A DNA stretch of 64,000 nt from Megalonaias nervosa (GCA_016617855.1 JAECUM010003646.1:1-64000); one strand, 5' to 3'; positions 28,265 to 40,357 are shown, numbered from the stretch's first letter. Notes: generated by a model not told the origin, from the letters alone. Program-made: numbers and translations.

Positions 28265-28833
28265 ATGAACGTGTTTAACCAGTTAAAACACAGTTGGTAC
28301 TGTATGGTGGATAGAGCCTATGTGGTGGAAAGGCTTCAACAGGAATGGAGGTTTCCAGGCAGCCTAGACTATGGGAACAGTCTAAAAGTAGCCAGGGATG
28401 AAGTGCTAGGCATGATAGAGCAACAAGTATAGAAGTTAAGAGGTTTCATTCAACCTAAATATGTAAGAGTAGGCACCTTGAAGCAGGCCCTTGATGCTGT
28501 CATCAGAGTGAGGTGCTTTTTGGAAGATATATTCAATTTTACAGAGTGGTCTTTTGTCAAATGGGGCTTAGACCAGTTAAAGAAAGCCGAAGACATGATG
28601 AAAAAGGTATTGGAACAAGAAGTGAAGAAGATTAAAGAGACATGGGCAAAAGAGAGACAGGACAAAGAAAACAAAAAGAAGAGGAGTTTGACAGACTTAA
28701 CAAGAATTGGATAAAGGTGCAAGAAAAATTTAGAGCAATGGGACATCCTGACTGGATTCCAGAGGATGAAAAGACGAAGAAGAAAGGAATCATTAGAAAA
28801 GTGAGGAGCTGGTGAAAGAAGTGGGGAAAATAG
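28265..28833 (+). pseudogene. Gene X3: charged-helix protein, three small lesions
   Basis: ATG at 28,265 (MNVFNQLKHSWYCMVDRAYV) to TAG 28,831-28,833, about 190 codons. Lesions are a TAG near 28,432 (EQQV-stop-KLRGF), a frameshift near 28,680-28,690 after KENKKK, and a TGA near 28,813. All other positions align with X1 and X2. Same layout as X1: a Trp-rich start, GTLKQALDAVIRV, a charged helix (LEQEVKKIKETWAKERQDK), GHPDWIPEDEK and a basic Trp/Lys tail. The TATA box of X1 has decayed here. A histone-type hairpin follows the stop by 13 bases. Confidence 0.65.
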
Positions 28834-28846
28834 AAGAAGAACCAAA

Positions 28847-28862
28847 GGCCCTTTTCAGAGCC
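28847..28862 (+). terminator. Histone-mRNA-type 3' stem-loop of gene X3
   Basis: GGCCCTTTTCAGAGCC with ACCAAA before and ACTT after. One C-A mismatch in the 6-bp stem; TTTC loop kept. GGAAAAGATTTATTC follows at about 28,876, like a histone downstream element. Confidence 0.6.
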
Positions 28863-28924
28863 ACTTCATATGCCTGGAAAAGATTTATTCTTTCTTGCCT
28901 ATATGTTATATATGTGTTATATAT

Positions 28925-29190
28925 GTCTCTGTCTCTATTGTATTTGTCTCTACCCAGGGTAGCCGCGCGTATTCAGGTCAGCCACTTGCAACATTGTTGC
29001 CAGTACTATGACGTCGCCCTACCTGTTCTATTCCTATTGTCGCTATAGAAACCCAATATTTTTTGTCGCTATATTGCCCCAGGGTCTTGATTTTGTCGCT
29101 ATAAATCTTGTCGCCAAAGTGTCCCGGGGTGGTGGTGGTGGCGGTCTGTAATGTATTTTCCCATTGTCGCTAAAGTGCCACCCATTCACT
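28925..29190. repeat. X3 tail with TTGTCGCTAT repeats
   Basis: TTGTCGCTAT occurs four times between 29,035 and 29,175 with varying spacers, preceded by GTAGCC-x-CGCGTATTCAGGTCAG and CCAGTACTATGACGTCGCCC. The same sequence is inverted at 8,400-8,665. Related to the X1 tail at 1,660-1,960. Confidence 0.7.
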
Positions 29191-29199
29191 ATTGATACG

Positions 29200-29429
29200 G
29201 TTCTGTCAATGGGAAACTCAGACATCTATTGATTGTTACCACTGCAAAATCAATACTTATTTAAATCTATCGTCTCTAAATCTTTTTAGAAATAATTATT
29301 TTTAAACTTATATTACTCATATATCTCAATTTTTTTTATATCGAACCCATTTTAAATAGGCTTGTGATATTTTTATTGCTTCTTTTGGGTTTGTGTCATT
29401 GATTAGAGAAGTCTTCTCTTTGATTTATT

Positions 29430-29501
<72 letters not shown>

Positions 29502-30690
29502 TCCTTTCCTACGTTAATACCTATATATTTCATCGTGTGGTACAAAAACATGATATTTTAACGAGTGGTGAAGGCACGATTTCAGATATATAATTTTTGG
29601 TATGACAAGATAAAATATGTCCGATATTAATGTAAGAAAAGAAACTTTTCTTTTGGTTATATACCTGACTTGCTCCAGAATCGAAGTTTAGCAGATTAAA
29701 TTCACTCATCGACACAACACGCATCCCCACCCCCACCCCCCTTTTCGTAAATTCACCTCACTTTTATAGCCTGATCATATAAATATACGTGACTTAAGAA
29801 CGCGGTAAGATTGGGTTGACATAATTTGTCACAGGAAATTATATTTTTGTCATTTTGTAGACTGTTTGACCTTATCTCACAATGCATGTCCGATTCAGCA
29901 AGCACAATGGGCTTTTGCCGTTATCAATTAAGTAAGGGGAAATAACTTCAACGAGACGCTAGTGGCGTCTGGTCAGATTTCATAATCAAAGACTAATTTC
30001 CATGTCTGACATGTAAGGCAGTAACCGTTTATTTGTTTTAGTCCACAAAGTACTCGTTTTCGTTGTTGCAAGTACAACTTTTGAAGGCACACACAATCAA
30101 GCGTCACATGGCATGATGGGAGAATTTTATATTTTCACATTTGAAATTATTAGGATATATCGTTCGTATGTGAAAATAGAGGCACGAGAAAAAAATATGA
30201 AAATTATTTCGCCAGTGAGTCTCGATATTTCACACAGAAGTTTTATGCACGTGTATTTAAATATTAAACCTTTAATTTTTATTATAAATTTTAGCAAAAC
30301 CACATCTGCTTCGCAAGTCTGTGAATACAAAAGGGACAGCACTCTCTGGAATTCTGTCACACCTGACCGCACCCATGGTAAAATGCATCGCCCATTCTTA
30401 CGATGAACTGAGAGTGCTGTCGCCTTCGATTCTTATGTCTAAGTAATCAGGACGGCGCTGATTCACTTCAATTATTCGGCTGAAATTGGCTCTTAGTCCG
30501 TTACTTATGTATGTTTCAATACAAATATCCCTTTAGACGCAAACAAGCTCTTTGGGGGTATTCTTTTCAACACGGAAGATACAATTAAAGACTTCCTGTA
30601 CTTTTCTAATTTCCTTATTCGTTATGTAGATTCTTTTTAAACATATCGAAAGGTATCCTATTACTCTAATAAATTTGCTACTAGGGCTAT
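29200..30690. other. AT-rich DNA with a (CA)n(GATA)n microsatellite at 29,432-29,501
   Basis: No gene supported. The microsatellite is a CA run followed by about ten GATA units. The ORFs at 30,113-30,406 and 30,127-30,372 overlap on opposite strands and show no motif. Confidence 0.7.
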
Positions 30691-30694
30691 TCTA

Positions 30695-31100
30695 CACGTC
30701 CGCTTTAGCCATACCACGTAATCGTACTTAGCCAAACTATCTAATCGTAATTCGCTAGCTATACTACCTAATCGTACTTCGCTTTAGCCATACTACCTAA
30801 TCAAAACTGGCTTTAGCTATACTACCTAATCGTAACTCGCTTTAGCCATACTACCTAATCGTACTTCACTTTAGCCAAACTATCTAATCGTAACTCGCTT
30901 TAGCCATACTACCTAATCGTACTTCACTTTAGCCAAACTATCTAATCGTAATTCGCTTTAGTTATACTACCTAATCGTACTTCACATTAGCCATAATACA
31001 TAATCGTAATTGGCTTTAGCTATACTTCGTAATCGTACTTCGCATTAGCCATAATACGTAATCTTAATTGGTTTCAGCTATACTTCATAGTCGCAATTCG
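30695..31100. repeat. 29-30-bp minisatellite
   Basis: About 13 imperfect units of GCTTTAGCCATACTACCTAA followed by TCGTACTTC. The right-hand units are more diverged (ATAATACATAATC, TATACTTCGTAATCG). Confidence 0.9.
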
Positions 31101-32690
31101 TTTAATTAAAACCCACAGTTGTAGAATTTATTTTAGTAATATCTTTTTTTACTATGTCAGTATATTTTGAAATAGCAGAGAGAAACAATGACTCACAATG
31201 CAAGAATACGTTGTTTGAAACTAAATAACACGTAATGCAAGAGTATCGTTATTTACATCCACATTGTTTTGTAACTCCTAGTACATGATTTTGTCTAATT
31301 ATTGCAATTTGTATTCATGACGGTAAATTGTAGTGATAATCTATAGCTGGATTTCGTACGTGCATAGATTCTATTTTATATATTAAAGAACGTAAAATTG
31401 CATAGGATCTATAAGTAGATGCTTACATATGTGTTGGTAGTTACTAATAATAAAGTTATTAGTAAATATGTTTACGAGATTCGACCTTTTTCCCATTAGA
31501 CAGATCGGTGAGGCGGTATCTTAGAATTAAGTTAATTTCTATTGGATAAGTTAAGTTACATGAATGTTTATTTTGAAATATTAGATTTCGTAGCAGGATT
31601 TGTCACGGGTATATTGCGACATATAGTCGTAATAGACACTTTGAAGGTACACATATGAGGAGAGAACTGAGCAATCAGATTTCATTTCTATTTTTTGGAG
31701 TCATTCTTATTTTCTGTGTTCCTGTTGTAACATCAAGCCTGCAGACGTGTTTTATGTTGTACTGAGATATTATCTGAGAAGAAAAACGTTAGTTTCGACT
31801 ATTCACTGGAAATAGAAGCGGCTCATTGGAAAAGAATGTTATTTTGGAACAACTGAGAATTATTCCAAGGAGTTTTGGACAACTCCATATTGACAAAGTC
31901 ACGATTCTTGGCGGACAAGTACAGTTCGGAAATTTATACGGAACATTTCATACTTTTGTACTTTGATAGAACATTTCAGGATTATTTTGGATCCACTTCA
32001 TAACACTGTAAGTTCGTCTCACATTTTAATTTATAACTTTGATAATTAAATTATTTGGTAAGTTTTACAAAACTTGGTTTTGATTCTTTCTGTTACTTAG
32101 TTTATGACCATGGAGTCGTAGCAGTATGTTGTTTGTAACTAACACGTAATTCAAGACTATATTGTTTTCAACTACATTAAAAAATCTTCAGCAACGGTAC
32201 AGCCTTTCTAATGGCTCAGACTGGAGTCGATGGCAAAATGTTTCACAAAATAACTGTGATGTAATGTATAGACGACTACATTTTATATCTCATTTAAAAT
32301 AAGTGTACATGTTGCTAATAATGCAAATAGTAGCATGTAATAAAACTTTTGTGAATAATGCCTTGCTGCAGCCGGAAGTAAAAAAAAAATCTGTCATTCA
32401 TAAGTGATCCATAAAATGTTTGTCGGTTGTATTGACAAGGAGCCAAACCTAAAGGAATTTTATATACTTGGAAAATCTAGCAGACGGCTCAGTATTTACG
32501 TCTACTTTGATCTTGATTTTCAGCCTTTATTCGAAAATGTTCTCGTCTTCGAAGATTATGTATTCCACAGGAATCTCGTATCCCAGTATGTAGATTTTAA
32601 ATAAAAAAGTGGTACAAATGAGAGGTGTTCATAAAGAACATCAATGCACACATGTGTATGAGCAGCTCTACGTATCAATGTTTATGAGAG
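31100..32690. other. AT-rich DNA with no recognised gene
   Basis: Only a 66-codon plus-strand ORF (32,404-32,604) without known motifs. No repeat structure seen. Confidence 0.55.
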
Positions 32691-32696
32691 CACCTT

Positions 32697-32950
32697 GTCA
32701 TACTGCTATCCAGACACACGTGGTATTTTGCTTTTAAAAATATATGTGGTTTTGAATATCAATGTGTAAGACAATACCAATGTCATACTGCTATCCAGCC
32801 ACACGGGGTATTTTGCTTTTAAAAATAAATGTGGTTTTGAATATCAATGTGTAAGACAACACCAATGTCATACTGCTATCTAGCAGCACAGGGAATTTTT
32901 GTTCCAAAACAGATATGAATGGTTCTGAATATCAATGTGTAAGACTGCAC
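32697..32950. repeat. 85-bp tandem triplication
   Basis: Three units starting TCATACTGCTATC-AGCAC and ending GAATATCAATGTGTAAGAC. The first two are nearly identical and the third is more diverged. Confidence 0.9.
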
Positions 32951-33281
32951 TATTGTTTAGTAAAATCCATGGCCCCATTTGTTCATTTGTTTATTTATTT
33001 GTTGGGGGGTGGGGTCTGTTTCTTTTTCGGGAGGGGCATATTTGTTTTCATACTGCTTGACCTCTGTGCTCTCCCTTTCAGTTATAATTTATATTGTTCT
33101 CTACTCCAAAGTAGAGGTTTTCGGAGTCGTAGGACAGGGGTAGGGCATGTGTTGGAGACAAAAAGTAAGTGGCCTTAAAATGTTCATGTATAGGGATACA
33201 AATATTGAAAATGCACAAAATAGGTCTTGTTCAATCTGGTTATTTTCTCCAACCAAGGATAATAATCGGTCTTGCAACTCA

Positions 33282-33283
<2 letters not shown>

Positions 33284-33319
<36 letters not shown>

Positions 33320-33320
33320 T
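33284..33320. repeat. (GT)n microsatellite
   Basis: GT dinucleotide run of about 36 bases after CTCAAGC. Confidence 0.95.
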
Positions 33321-34330
33321 TCCCTGCAATGTGGCATTTGGTGTATTAGAAAGAATAAGGAAGTGCGAGAAATCTCTGTCGTTCAAAAAAGGTTTGTATA
33401 ATTTTTACATTTGAATTTGTTGGACGTCGCATTGACTTTTAAAAACAGCTGCTAGTCTTAGATGACTGTTTAAAGGCGCAAATAGAATTGTTTACCCTAA
33501 ACTTAATATAACTCAAGTTGAATAAATATAAATAAAAAATACGTAAATATTAATAACCCAATAAAGGCCCATTTACAACAAATTCACTTCCAATCGTAAA
33601 CGGGTTTCTGAAAAAAAAAAAAAAATGTTGAAATCTACAAAGGTCTAATTTCCTATCTAGACTCAAGACAACTTGTATTCAGTTGATAGTACGTTTATTC
33701 ACTGATTTCGTCGATTAATTTTACCCATTAGCATAATTACTAATCTAATGTTCACATTCCCCCTTTCAGAGAACCCGCGTGCATTCAATCAGCAATCCAC
33801 TCTACATGTTATTGAATTACCTGACAGGTATCAAATTCACCTATAGTTATCTCCAGCGTGCAGGTCATAGCTTTCAGATTTTATTGCTTTCATAAAAGTT
33901 GTCCAGGTAAAATAAAACATGGCTCAGGGTCTTGTCCGTTGAAGAGTGCACTTGAGGTCCCACTTCAGTCTCTTCGAGCGAACCATCTATTAAACGGGTC
34001 ACTCGTAAATTGTCTTTACTGAAATTCCGAACCTGCTGTCAATTTAACTGTCCCAAATAAACTGTATTGACAAAGATTATGCTCATTCATTAAATATGTA
34101 AAACATTTTGATTGACAAAAGAACGAGAAAAATCACCGTTCATAAAATTTAGAATTTTACACTTTTACCTGTTATCGTTAAAGACTACATGTTCACGTCT
34201 ATATTTTAGAAGACTTTTTTCCTTATGTTTTTTTTTCTTTCTTTCTTTCTTTTTCGTTGTAGTTTTCGGTTTTTACAATTTTAGAACTTTATTCTGGTCC
34301 GTACTATATAGCTAATATTATACTGAAGTG
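33320..34330. other. No recognised gene
   Basis: AT-rich with a run of 13 A at about 33,612. No frame with a known motif. Confidence 0.55.
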
Positions 34331-34345
34331 CAGCAAGTCCCTCTA

Positions 34346-34480
34346 CTTACATACATACGCACGCATGCACGTACACACACATACATACATACATACTTAC
34401 ACACACATACATACATACATACATACATACATACATACATACATACGTAAATACGTACGTACGTACATACATACAAAGAA
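34346..34480. repeat. (CATA)n microsatellite
   Basis: CATA/CACA tetranucleotides with some CGTA units at the right end. Open minus-strand Tyr-Val-Cys frames are artefacts. Confidence 0.95.
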
Positions 34481-34483
34481 ACC

Positions 34484-34560
34484 GCGATAGTTGACGTGTC
34501 GGACTCGCGTCTGAAAAGGCGTTGGTTTGATTCCTGGGTACTTGACTCCAGTTGCCTCAG
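34484..34560 (+). repeat. tRNA-like SINE head (RNA polymerase III boxes)
   Basis: TAGTTGACGTGTCGG (34,489 onward) fits an A box, and GGTTTGATTCC (about 34,525-34,535) fits a B box. The spacing is about 25-30 bases. The text between (ACTCGCGTCTGAAAAGGCG) has the form of a tRNA anticodon arm region. The body after 34,560 is unassigned. It sits directly after a microsatellite. Confidence 0.5.
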
Positions 34561-34764
34561 CACCAAAAATATGCAATGTGTTGCAGAATGTAATGGGATT
34601 CATGTACAGGGTAATAGCACGAACTCTCCGCATTTTCACAGCATGCTAGCATGAAAAATGTAATGACTATTTGCAGTGTATCGTGTATTGGATAAATTGA
34701 CGATCAAAATAATCATGTAATTATTTTTAAGGACAAATATACAAAAAAGAAAGTAAGTAAAGGA

Positions 34765-34845
34765 TGATACGTACGTGGTAGGATGGTACGTACATGACAG
34801 GATGGTACGTACATGACTGGATGGTACGTAATGGTAGGATAATAT
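34765..34845. repeat. Short tandem repeat (GGATGGTACGTACATGAC)
   Basis: Four imperfect units of 18-20 bp. Confidence 0.8.
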
Positions 34846-35305
34846 AGACTGCTGATAACTTTCCGTATCTGGCAATAATTCAATAGTCTTGATATGAAAA
34901 ACAAGATTCAGCAATAGCACCCGAGTACCATTTGAAATTTTCCGGAGCAAGGTGATTATTGTTGTTATGTATGGTTTATCGTCCAGTGCTTCTAATGATA
35001 CTTCATTGAGGAAACTGGTAAATTAGCTCGATTCTCATGTCATCGTTATGAGATTGACTATAATAAGAAAAAGAACTACCGCACTAAACACACCATAATT
35101 AAATTAAATAATAATAAAAATGCTTGTGATATTATACAAAAAAATAATACTTATGAATTTTACTATATATATATAGTTCCAATATTTTGTCAATGCCAGA
35201 CGTAACATTCGTATGATTTGACAAAATATGGACACACACAAGTTATAGCATATCATTGGAAAAACAACAACAAAAAAAACAACTGGCACATTCTTCCAAG
35301 AAAGA

Positions 35306-36085
35306 TCACTCAGAACCTTCTACTTTCGCTGTAGTGTAAAATGCTTTTGGTATAGCTGGTTCTTCCGCCGTCAAGAGTTCATGCATTTTGTCCGGGGTCA
35401 TGATATTGCCAAGTTTCCGTCCACGCATTACGTTCCGAGGAATGTATCCTGGTATGCCCCACACAGACTGTACCTCAGAGTTTGTCCCAAAAAGTGGAAC
35501 GCTAGTTGTCCCAAAGAATGGGACGCCCTGTGCTTTAGCCATATTTGGATGCCAAAAGTCGCTTCGGAATCCGCCCTTTTTCTTCTCACGTGGACTAACA
35601 GTGCTTTGCATAATTGGCGGTAAAGAGTTCAGCACAATGTCGCTTACACCCATTTTGCCTTGGTTTCCAGAACGGTGCCTATTTAATGAATAAATATTGT
35701 CCAGTTTAATTCCTTTTAATCGGAAGTATGCTTTGTGTTTGGCAACATAAACACAAGAATTTTGCTTCTTTAAAGCAGGTCTATTGCTTTGTTTTATCAG
35801 GAATGGGATTTCATCGAGATTTGTGTCCTCCGTAACCTCCACTTTACGTCTGCTTCGTCCAATCAGAAATCGCTTCGGCAGTGATCTCCCCGGGGGCTCT
35901 GATTTTACAGAACGAATGTGTTCGAATGGCAATTTTTCCTGGTAGGATGGGGTTTTGTCAGCTTTTCTCTCCGTGTGGACACCTACAAATGCCTCGTATT
36001 TCAACATCACTTTTTGCAATTCCAGCGACACAGTTGTGTAAGAACATGCACACAATATTCGGACAAAATGTTTCCAATGTTTCAA
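35306..36085 (-). CDS. Unrecognised host-like ORF, probably a terminal exon
   Basis: A 259-codon minus-strand frame, long for this AT-rich DNA and with no mobile-element motif. The N-terminal 30-40 codons may be intron: an acceptor such as TTTGTAG at about 35,990 would start the exon before VHTERKADK. The protein is basic and polar, with SRRKVEVTEDTNLDEIPFLI and HRSGNQGKMGVSDIVLN, then SPREKKKGGFRSDFWHPNMA, and a Gly/Pro/Phe part (GVPFFGTTSVPLFGTNS), then WGIPGYIPRN. No known domain. The codon pattern and absence of stops suggest a real, conserved gene. Upstream exons were not found with confidence. Confidence 0.5.
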   Translation of the reverse strand: MKHWKHFVRILCACSYTTVSLELQKVMLKYEAFVGVHTERKADKTPSYQEKLPFEHIRSVKSEPPGRSLPKRFLIGRSRRKVEVTEDTNLDEIPFLIKQSNRPALKKQNSCVYVAKHKAYFRLKGIKLDNIYSLNRHRSGNQGKMGVSDIVLNSLPPIMQSTVSPREKKKGGFRSDFWHPNMAKAQGVPFFGTTSVPLFGTNSEVQSVWGIPGYIPRNVMRGRKLGNIMTPDKMHELLTAEEPAIPKAFYTTAKVEGSE

Positions 36086-36179
36086 GTGAAGTATTTAAAA
36101 CTCGATACAATAAAAAAAGGACAATATTTTTCCGTCAAAATAAAATCCCGCACATTGCATAAACCTTGCGAATAGGAAG

Positions 36180-38720
36180 GTCTTACTCCAAAATATCCAG
36201 TTGTCAGAAATTATCAAGAATATGTAAGAATGTCCTTATGAATAGTCATGTTGGTAGAATCCACATGCTTTGATGCTACTGTAAGGATCTGCGGTCTGCT
36301 AGGAACCTCAAACTTTTACTGCCAATAATACTGTGCAAAAATCTGGGCAGTGGGACTCACTGTTCAACTTTAGCCTGGAAAAGAGGGTAAAATTGCTCGT
36401 CGAAGCAAGACTATCCTTTGAACACACATGAAAACACTTACATTTCTGACAAGGAGTATGACCTGTCGTCTTAAGAAGAGTGTCATGCACCTTTATATGT
36501 AGATATTTATCATCTATAATACCCGTAAACAAATAATATTATCTGTTTACCTGCCTACACCTAGGTACAATAAATCTATTCGCCGAGTGCGACTGGGGAA
36601 GAATGGATCTCAAACGGGGCACCTTTATGCCTTAGCAGGAAATCAATGACATACGAGTCACACTTTCGCCTGATTTATTTCGCTAACACTTCAGAATTTC
36701 TAACTCAATGAAGGGCATTAGGTTTAATATTTCCTTATCACAGACTTTGGTTTATGGTCAGAACTGCTAGTTTTTATTCCTCTAAGGCTTTAGGTTGGGA
36801 AATTGATTCTAGCAAATCCACTAATGTAATATGAATCCATTTTCCCTGAGCTGTATATCGATATATCACTTTGTATTGAAACAAGTTATCTACCAGGAGT
36901 ATCAATCCAGAAGCTCTATAAACAACTGTGCGATGATGATACACCACAGAATGAAACAATTGTCTACACAAGTCTGTGACTCAAGAAGTGAATGGCGTTT
37001 CAAGATTTCTAGTATTGCACAATGTACTCGGGTCTGCGATTGTCAAACTCCATTCTTCCCTGACTTTTTTGTACAAATATCCAAGAGGTAAAACATATCT
37101 CAGAATCTAACTGACATAACACTTTCTATAATTCGAACACTCTTGAGCAAAATAGCAATTGGAAATACTGTACGAATCAGCACATACTTTTTTATATGGC
37201 CTTTGAAATTACTTTATGCGCAACAGTTGTTTCTATTAGTGTACATATACTTCCTATTGCAAATTGCATTGAATTTTATCCCACAATTCTGTCCGAGTAT
37301 AAAAAAAGAAATAAGACGTCTATTGTTTTTGTGGCACAGCATAAATTGGAAAACTTTGTTAAGTTAATCATACACATTCTGTTGACTCAATACCATGTTA
37401 AATACAGAGCTAACGGGAACCCATATTTAGTGAATACACTTTGACAAAATGAGCAATTAGCACCTTGCTTTAATCTGATCATTGTCGACAATGGAATCAT
37501 TTGCTTCGCACTTCGTCACCCAACAATACAATTTTATCAGATTTTAAGGACAACAGACTGTTTTGCCCATTGATATTCAACTGCTGTTGACATTACCTCT
37601 TACAGCAGTATGACAGTAAATAATGAGAGGCGTCTTATCATAATCCCTTTTAATCAAGACTCCAAGTGACACGATTTCGTCTCCATATCAAGCAGCCAAC
37701 TAGCTGTAAACATGTAAAGCAACAAGGGATAAGTTCACGTCGTCTTTTCGTCACATGCAAAGTTTTCCATCCATGAAATGTTATTAATTACACTATACGA
37801 CTATTTTACTCAATGAATGCACAGTTGAAACACGAAATTAATCAGAACTATGGAGAATTTAGCATAAGAGGTTATTCTAAATATGTAGGTCCATACATTT
37901 CAACAGCCTGACGAAATAAAGAATCTAACAGGAACTATCTACGGGTGTGAAAATTAGAAGAAAGCAAGACACGGTCTTGGAGATGTACTTAATGTCGAAA
38001 GAAACGCGGACCTCAGTGTACGTGTCCTTCTGTACGTCCGACCACACCCTAGATTAAGTTCAGTGTTAAGTTTATTATCAGGTTCAGTCTTCGTTGTTTT
38101 ACTTTCTAGCTCAATAAGTATAAACCTAACAATGTTGGCTCATATGTTTTTCTCATGAGTTCGTTGTGTTCTGACTGCCCATCCCCAGCCTCTAGCACTT
38201 AACATATGGATAAGAAACGGATCAGAAGCTTGCGAATTTCATAGTCTAAGAATGAATATCAATTTTGAATTATATGGGTCACGTCGTGGCTACCGTGATG
38301 CGTCAAATCTACTAAAAATATATTTTACGATAAACGATAATGCAGTTTCAGTGAACTGCTAGGTGATATACAATGTATATCTCTTGAAAAGAGGCCTGAA
38401 TCACCGACCCGCTCCAAATTATAGACCAAATTATTAAATCTTTCATCTTTTTACAATATGATATGCATTTAAATGAACAAACAGTATTTTGAAATACAGC
38501 ATATGCTATACATGTTAATGAATAAATATTGTTCTGAAATACAAGATCCAGTGGAAAAATGCTTTTAGATGGATTTTTTTTCTTCGTCATTGTTCTCCTA
38601 AAAATGGATGATATTCAATAGATTAAAAACCCAGTATTTTTCCGGAATGTCCCCTCGGTTCCTGAATACAAGATCAATCGTTGCTGAAATTTAAGATAGG
38701 TCCTTGTACCAGTCTGCTGA
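36180..38720. other. No gene supported
   Basis: Several short ORFs on both strands (36,308-36,532, 36,831-37,091, 37,143-37,444, 38,348-38,590) without domains. A donor-like AAATGTAAGTG on the minus strand near 36,440 could belong to an exon of the 35.3 kb gene but cannot be joined to it. Confidence 0.5.
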
Positions 38721-38722
38721 GG

Positions 38723-38727
<5 letters not shown>

Positions 38728-38762
<35 letters not shown>

Positions 38763-38780
38763 ATATATATATATATATAT
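38728..38780. repeat. (ATCT)n(AT)n microsatellite
   Basis: About nine ATCT units followed by an AT run. Confidence 0.95.
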
Positions 38781-39208
38781 AAGTCTCGGGTCCTATTTAA
38801 AAAGAAGGAAAACTTCCAGTATTCAAGCATCACTTGAGAAATCGCCATCGCGCGAATGACTTGCATTTAAAATTCAGCAAAACTTCGATTATTCTAACAT
38901 TACTTGAGAATTCGCCATTACTCGAATGACTAGCTCGGTTCTTGTCTTAAGCATTTTTTTTATTGCTACCTCCCAAAAAACTGGAAACTACCGAAAACTC
39001 AAACAAAAACAAATGTGGTCCTAGAGCATTCTGAGTTTTCGCAGTTTTTCTTTACATAATTTGGCAATACTTTACAAACGAGGAAGGATTAAAAGCGGAG
39101 CAAATGAAGCGGTTGCTCCAGAGACCCCCGCCTGGCGGGAGGGATGGGTTGGGGGCCGCAACGCAATAAAACTGGGCGGGATTGAAACTGCCACTTTAAT
39201 CCAGTCTT

Positions 39209-39269
39209 ATTAAAATCAGATCTCCGCTGTTGTGCAATGAAGGTGGGACAGCGGAGATCTGATTTTAAT
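39209..39269. repeat. Fold-back sequence with perfect 22-bp arms
   Basis: Left arm 39,209-39,230 contains AAAATCAGATCTCCGCTGT. Right arm 39,248-39,269 is its exact reverse complement. The loop is 17 bases. Weaker complementarity extends outward (TTTAATCC-AGTCT against AGATTGACCTTAA). Possible MITE. Confidence 0.85.
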
Positions 39270-39342
39270 CAGATTGACCTTAATCGGAACTTACACTCTG
39301 ATTCTCTTTGAAAAATGACACGATAGCGCTAATAAAAGGGCA

Positions 39343-39370
39343 TGTGTGTGTATGTATGTATGTATGTATG
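39343..39370. repeat. (GTAT)n microsatellite
   Basis: TGTATGTATG units. A second GTAT run lies at 39,606-39,632. Confidence 0.9.
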
Positions 39371-40357
39371 AATGCATGTATACACACTGACTCACACACA
39401 CACGAGTCAATGACACATGTTCTCATTATTTTTCAAAACACTTCTGGAACTTTAGTCTTTTGAAATATGAATACTTTCGAAGTTCAAAAATATCGCATCG
39501 TAAGTATTGTACCTATTCTTGGATGCATAATGAAAAAGAGAACCACATTGAAAACTATGCGAACTTCAACTACTAATTACCTGGCACAGATTCACTTTGC
39601 GTGGCTGTATGTATGTATGTATGTATGTATGTCTGAAAAAAAACGTGAAAAGCTGATTTCTTTAGGCAAGTTAAAGATTTGTCTTGAGGACAACTTCTCA
39701 TTGTAGATATAAACGGAGGATAACATTCAGTCTTAAACGTGGTAAGACCCATAAGTATGGACCGAAATGGACTGTCATTAGAAGAAACTTTGTTTGAGCA
39801 ATATGCACACAAACTTCAAATAGTCTCTGCTTGGGTTACCTGAGAAGCTATTCTTACTTCAAATAATCTCCTTATTCAGCTAGTCCTACCTGTTTTCGTG
39901 ATTATACATATTATTATATAAAGTGTTTATTTAGAATAGTTAGCATATATTTACTTAGTACTAATCAATGACTGCTCAGTATATGACAACATCATTTCTA
40001 CTAAAGACCTTCCCTTCCTCCTTTTTCACAATACACACTTTCATTTGTACAAGATAAGTTCCCCTGGTACCTATCAAATCTTTGTCAACATAAATATTCC
40101 AGTGAAAAGAAATACCGTCACTCGGTTAAAAGTGTTTTCCTGGCCTATAATTAATCTGACACGAGTAAAAGGCAAGACTATTAATTCAATTTACACCTGT
40201 TGACGAGCGGAAAGTTTGCATTATGGCAATTTTGAATTTTGAATGCGTTTGGGTAAACGTAGCTATTCTAAAGGTTCCAAGAGGGATATAAAGTGAAGGA
40301 ATTTCGCCATTCAGACTCCATGTTTAAAGCATAAATTACTACTGGAGTAGATCTCAC

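Noticed and set aside
30695..31100. Possible CRISPR-like array
   Set aside because: Units are contiguous and diverged with no unique spacers, in animal nuclear DNA: a minisatellite. The same reasoning applies to 50,958-51,208 and 40,730-41,115.
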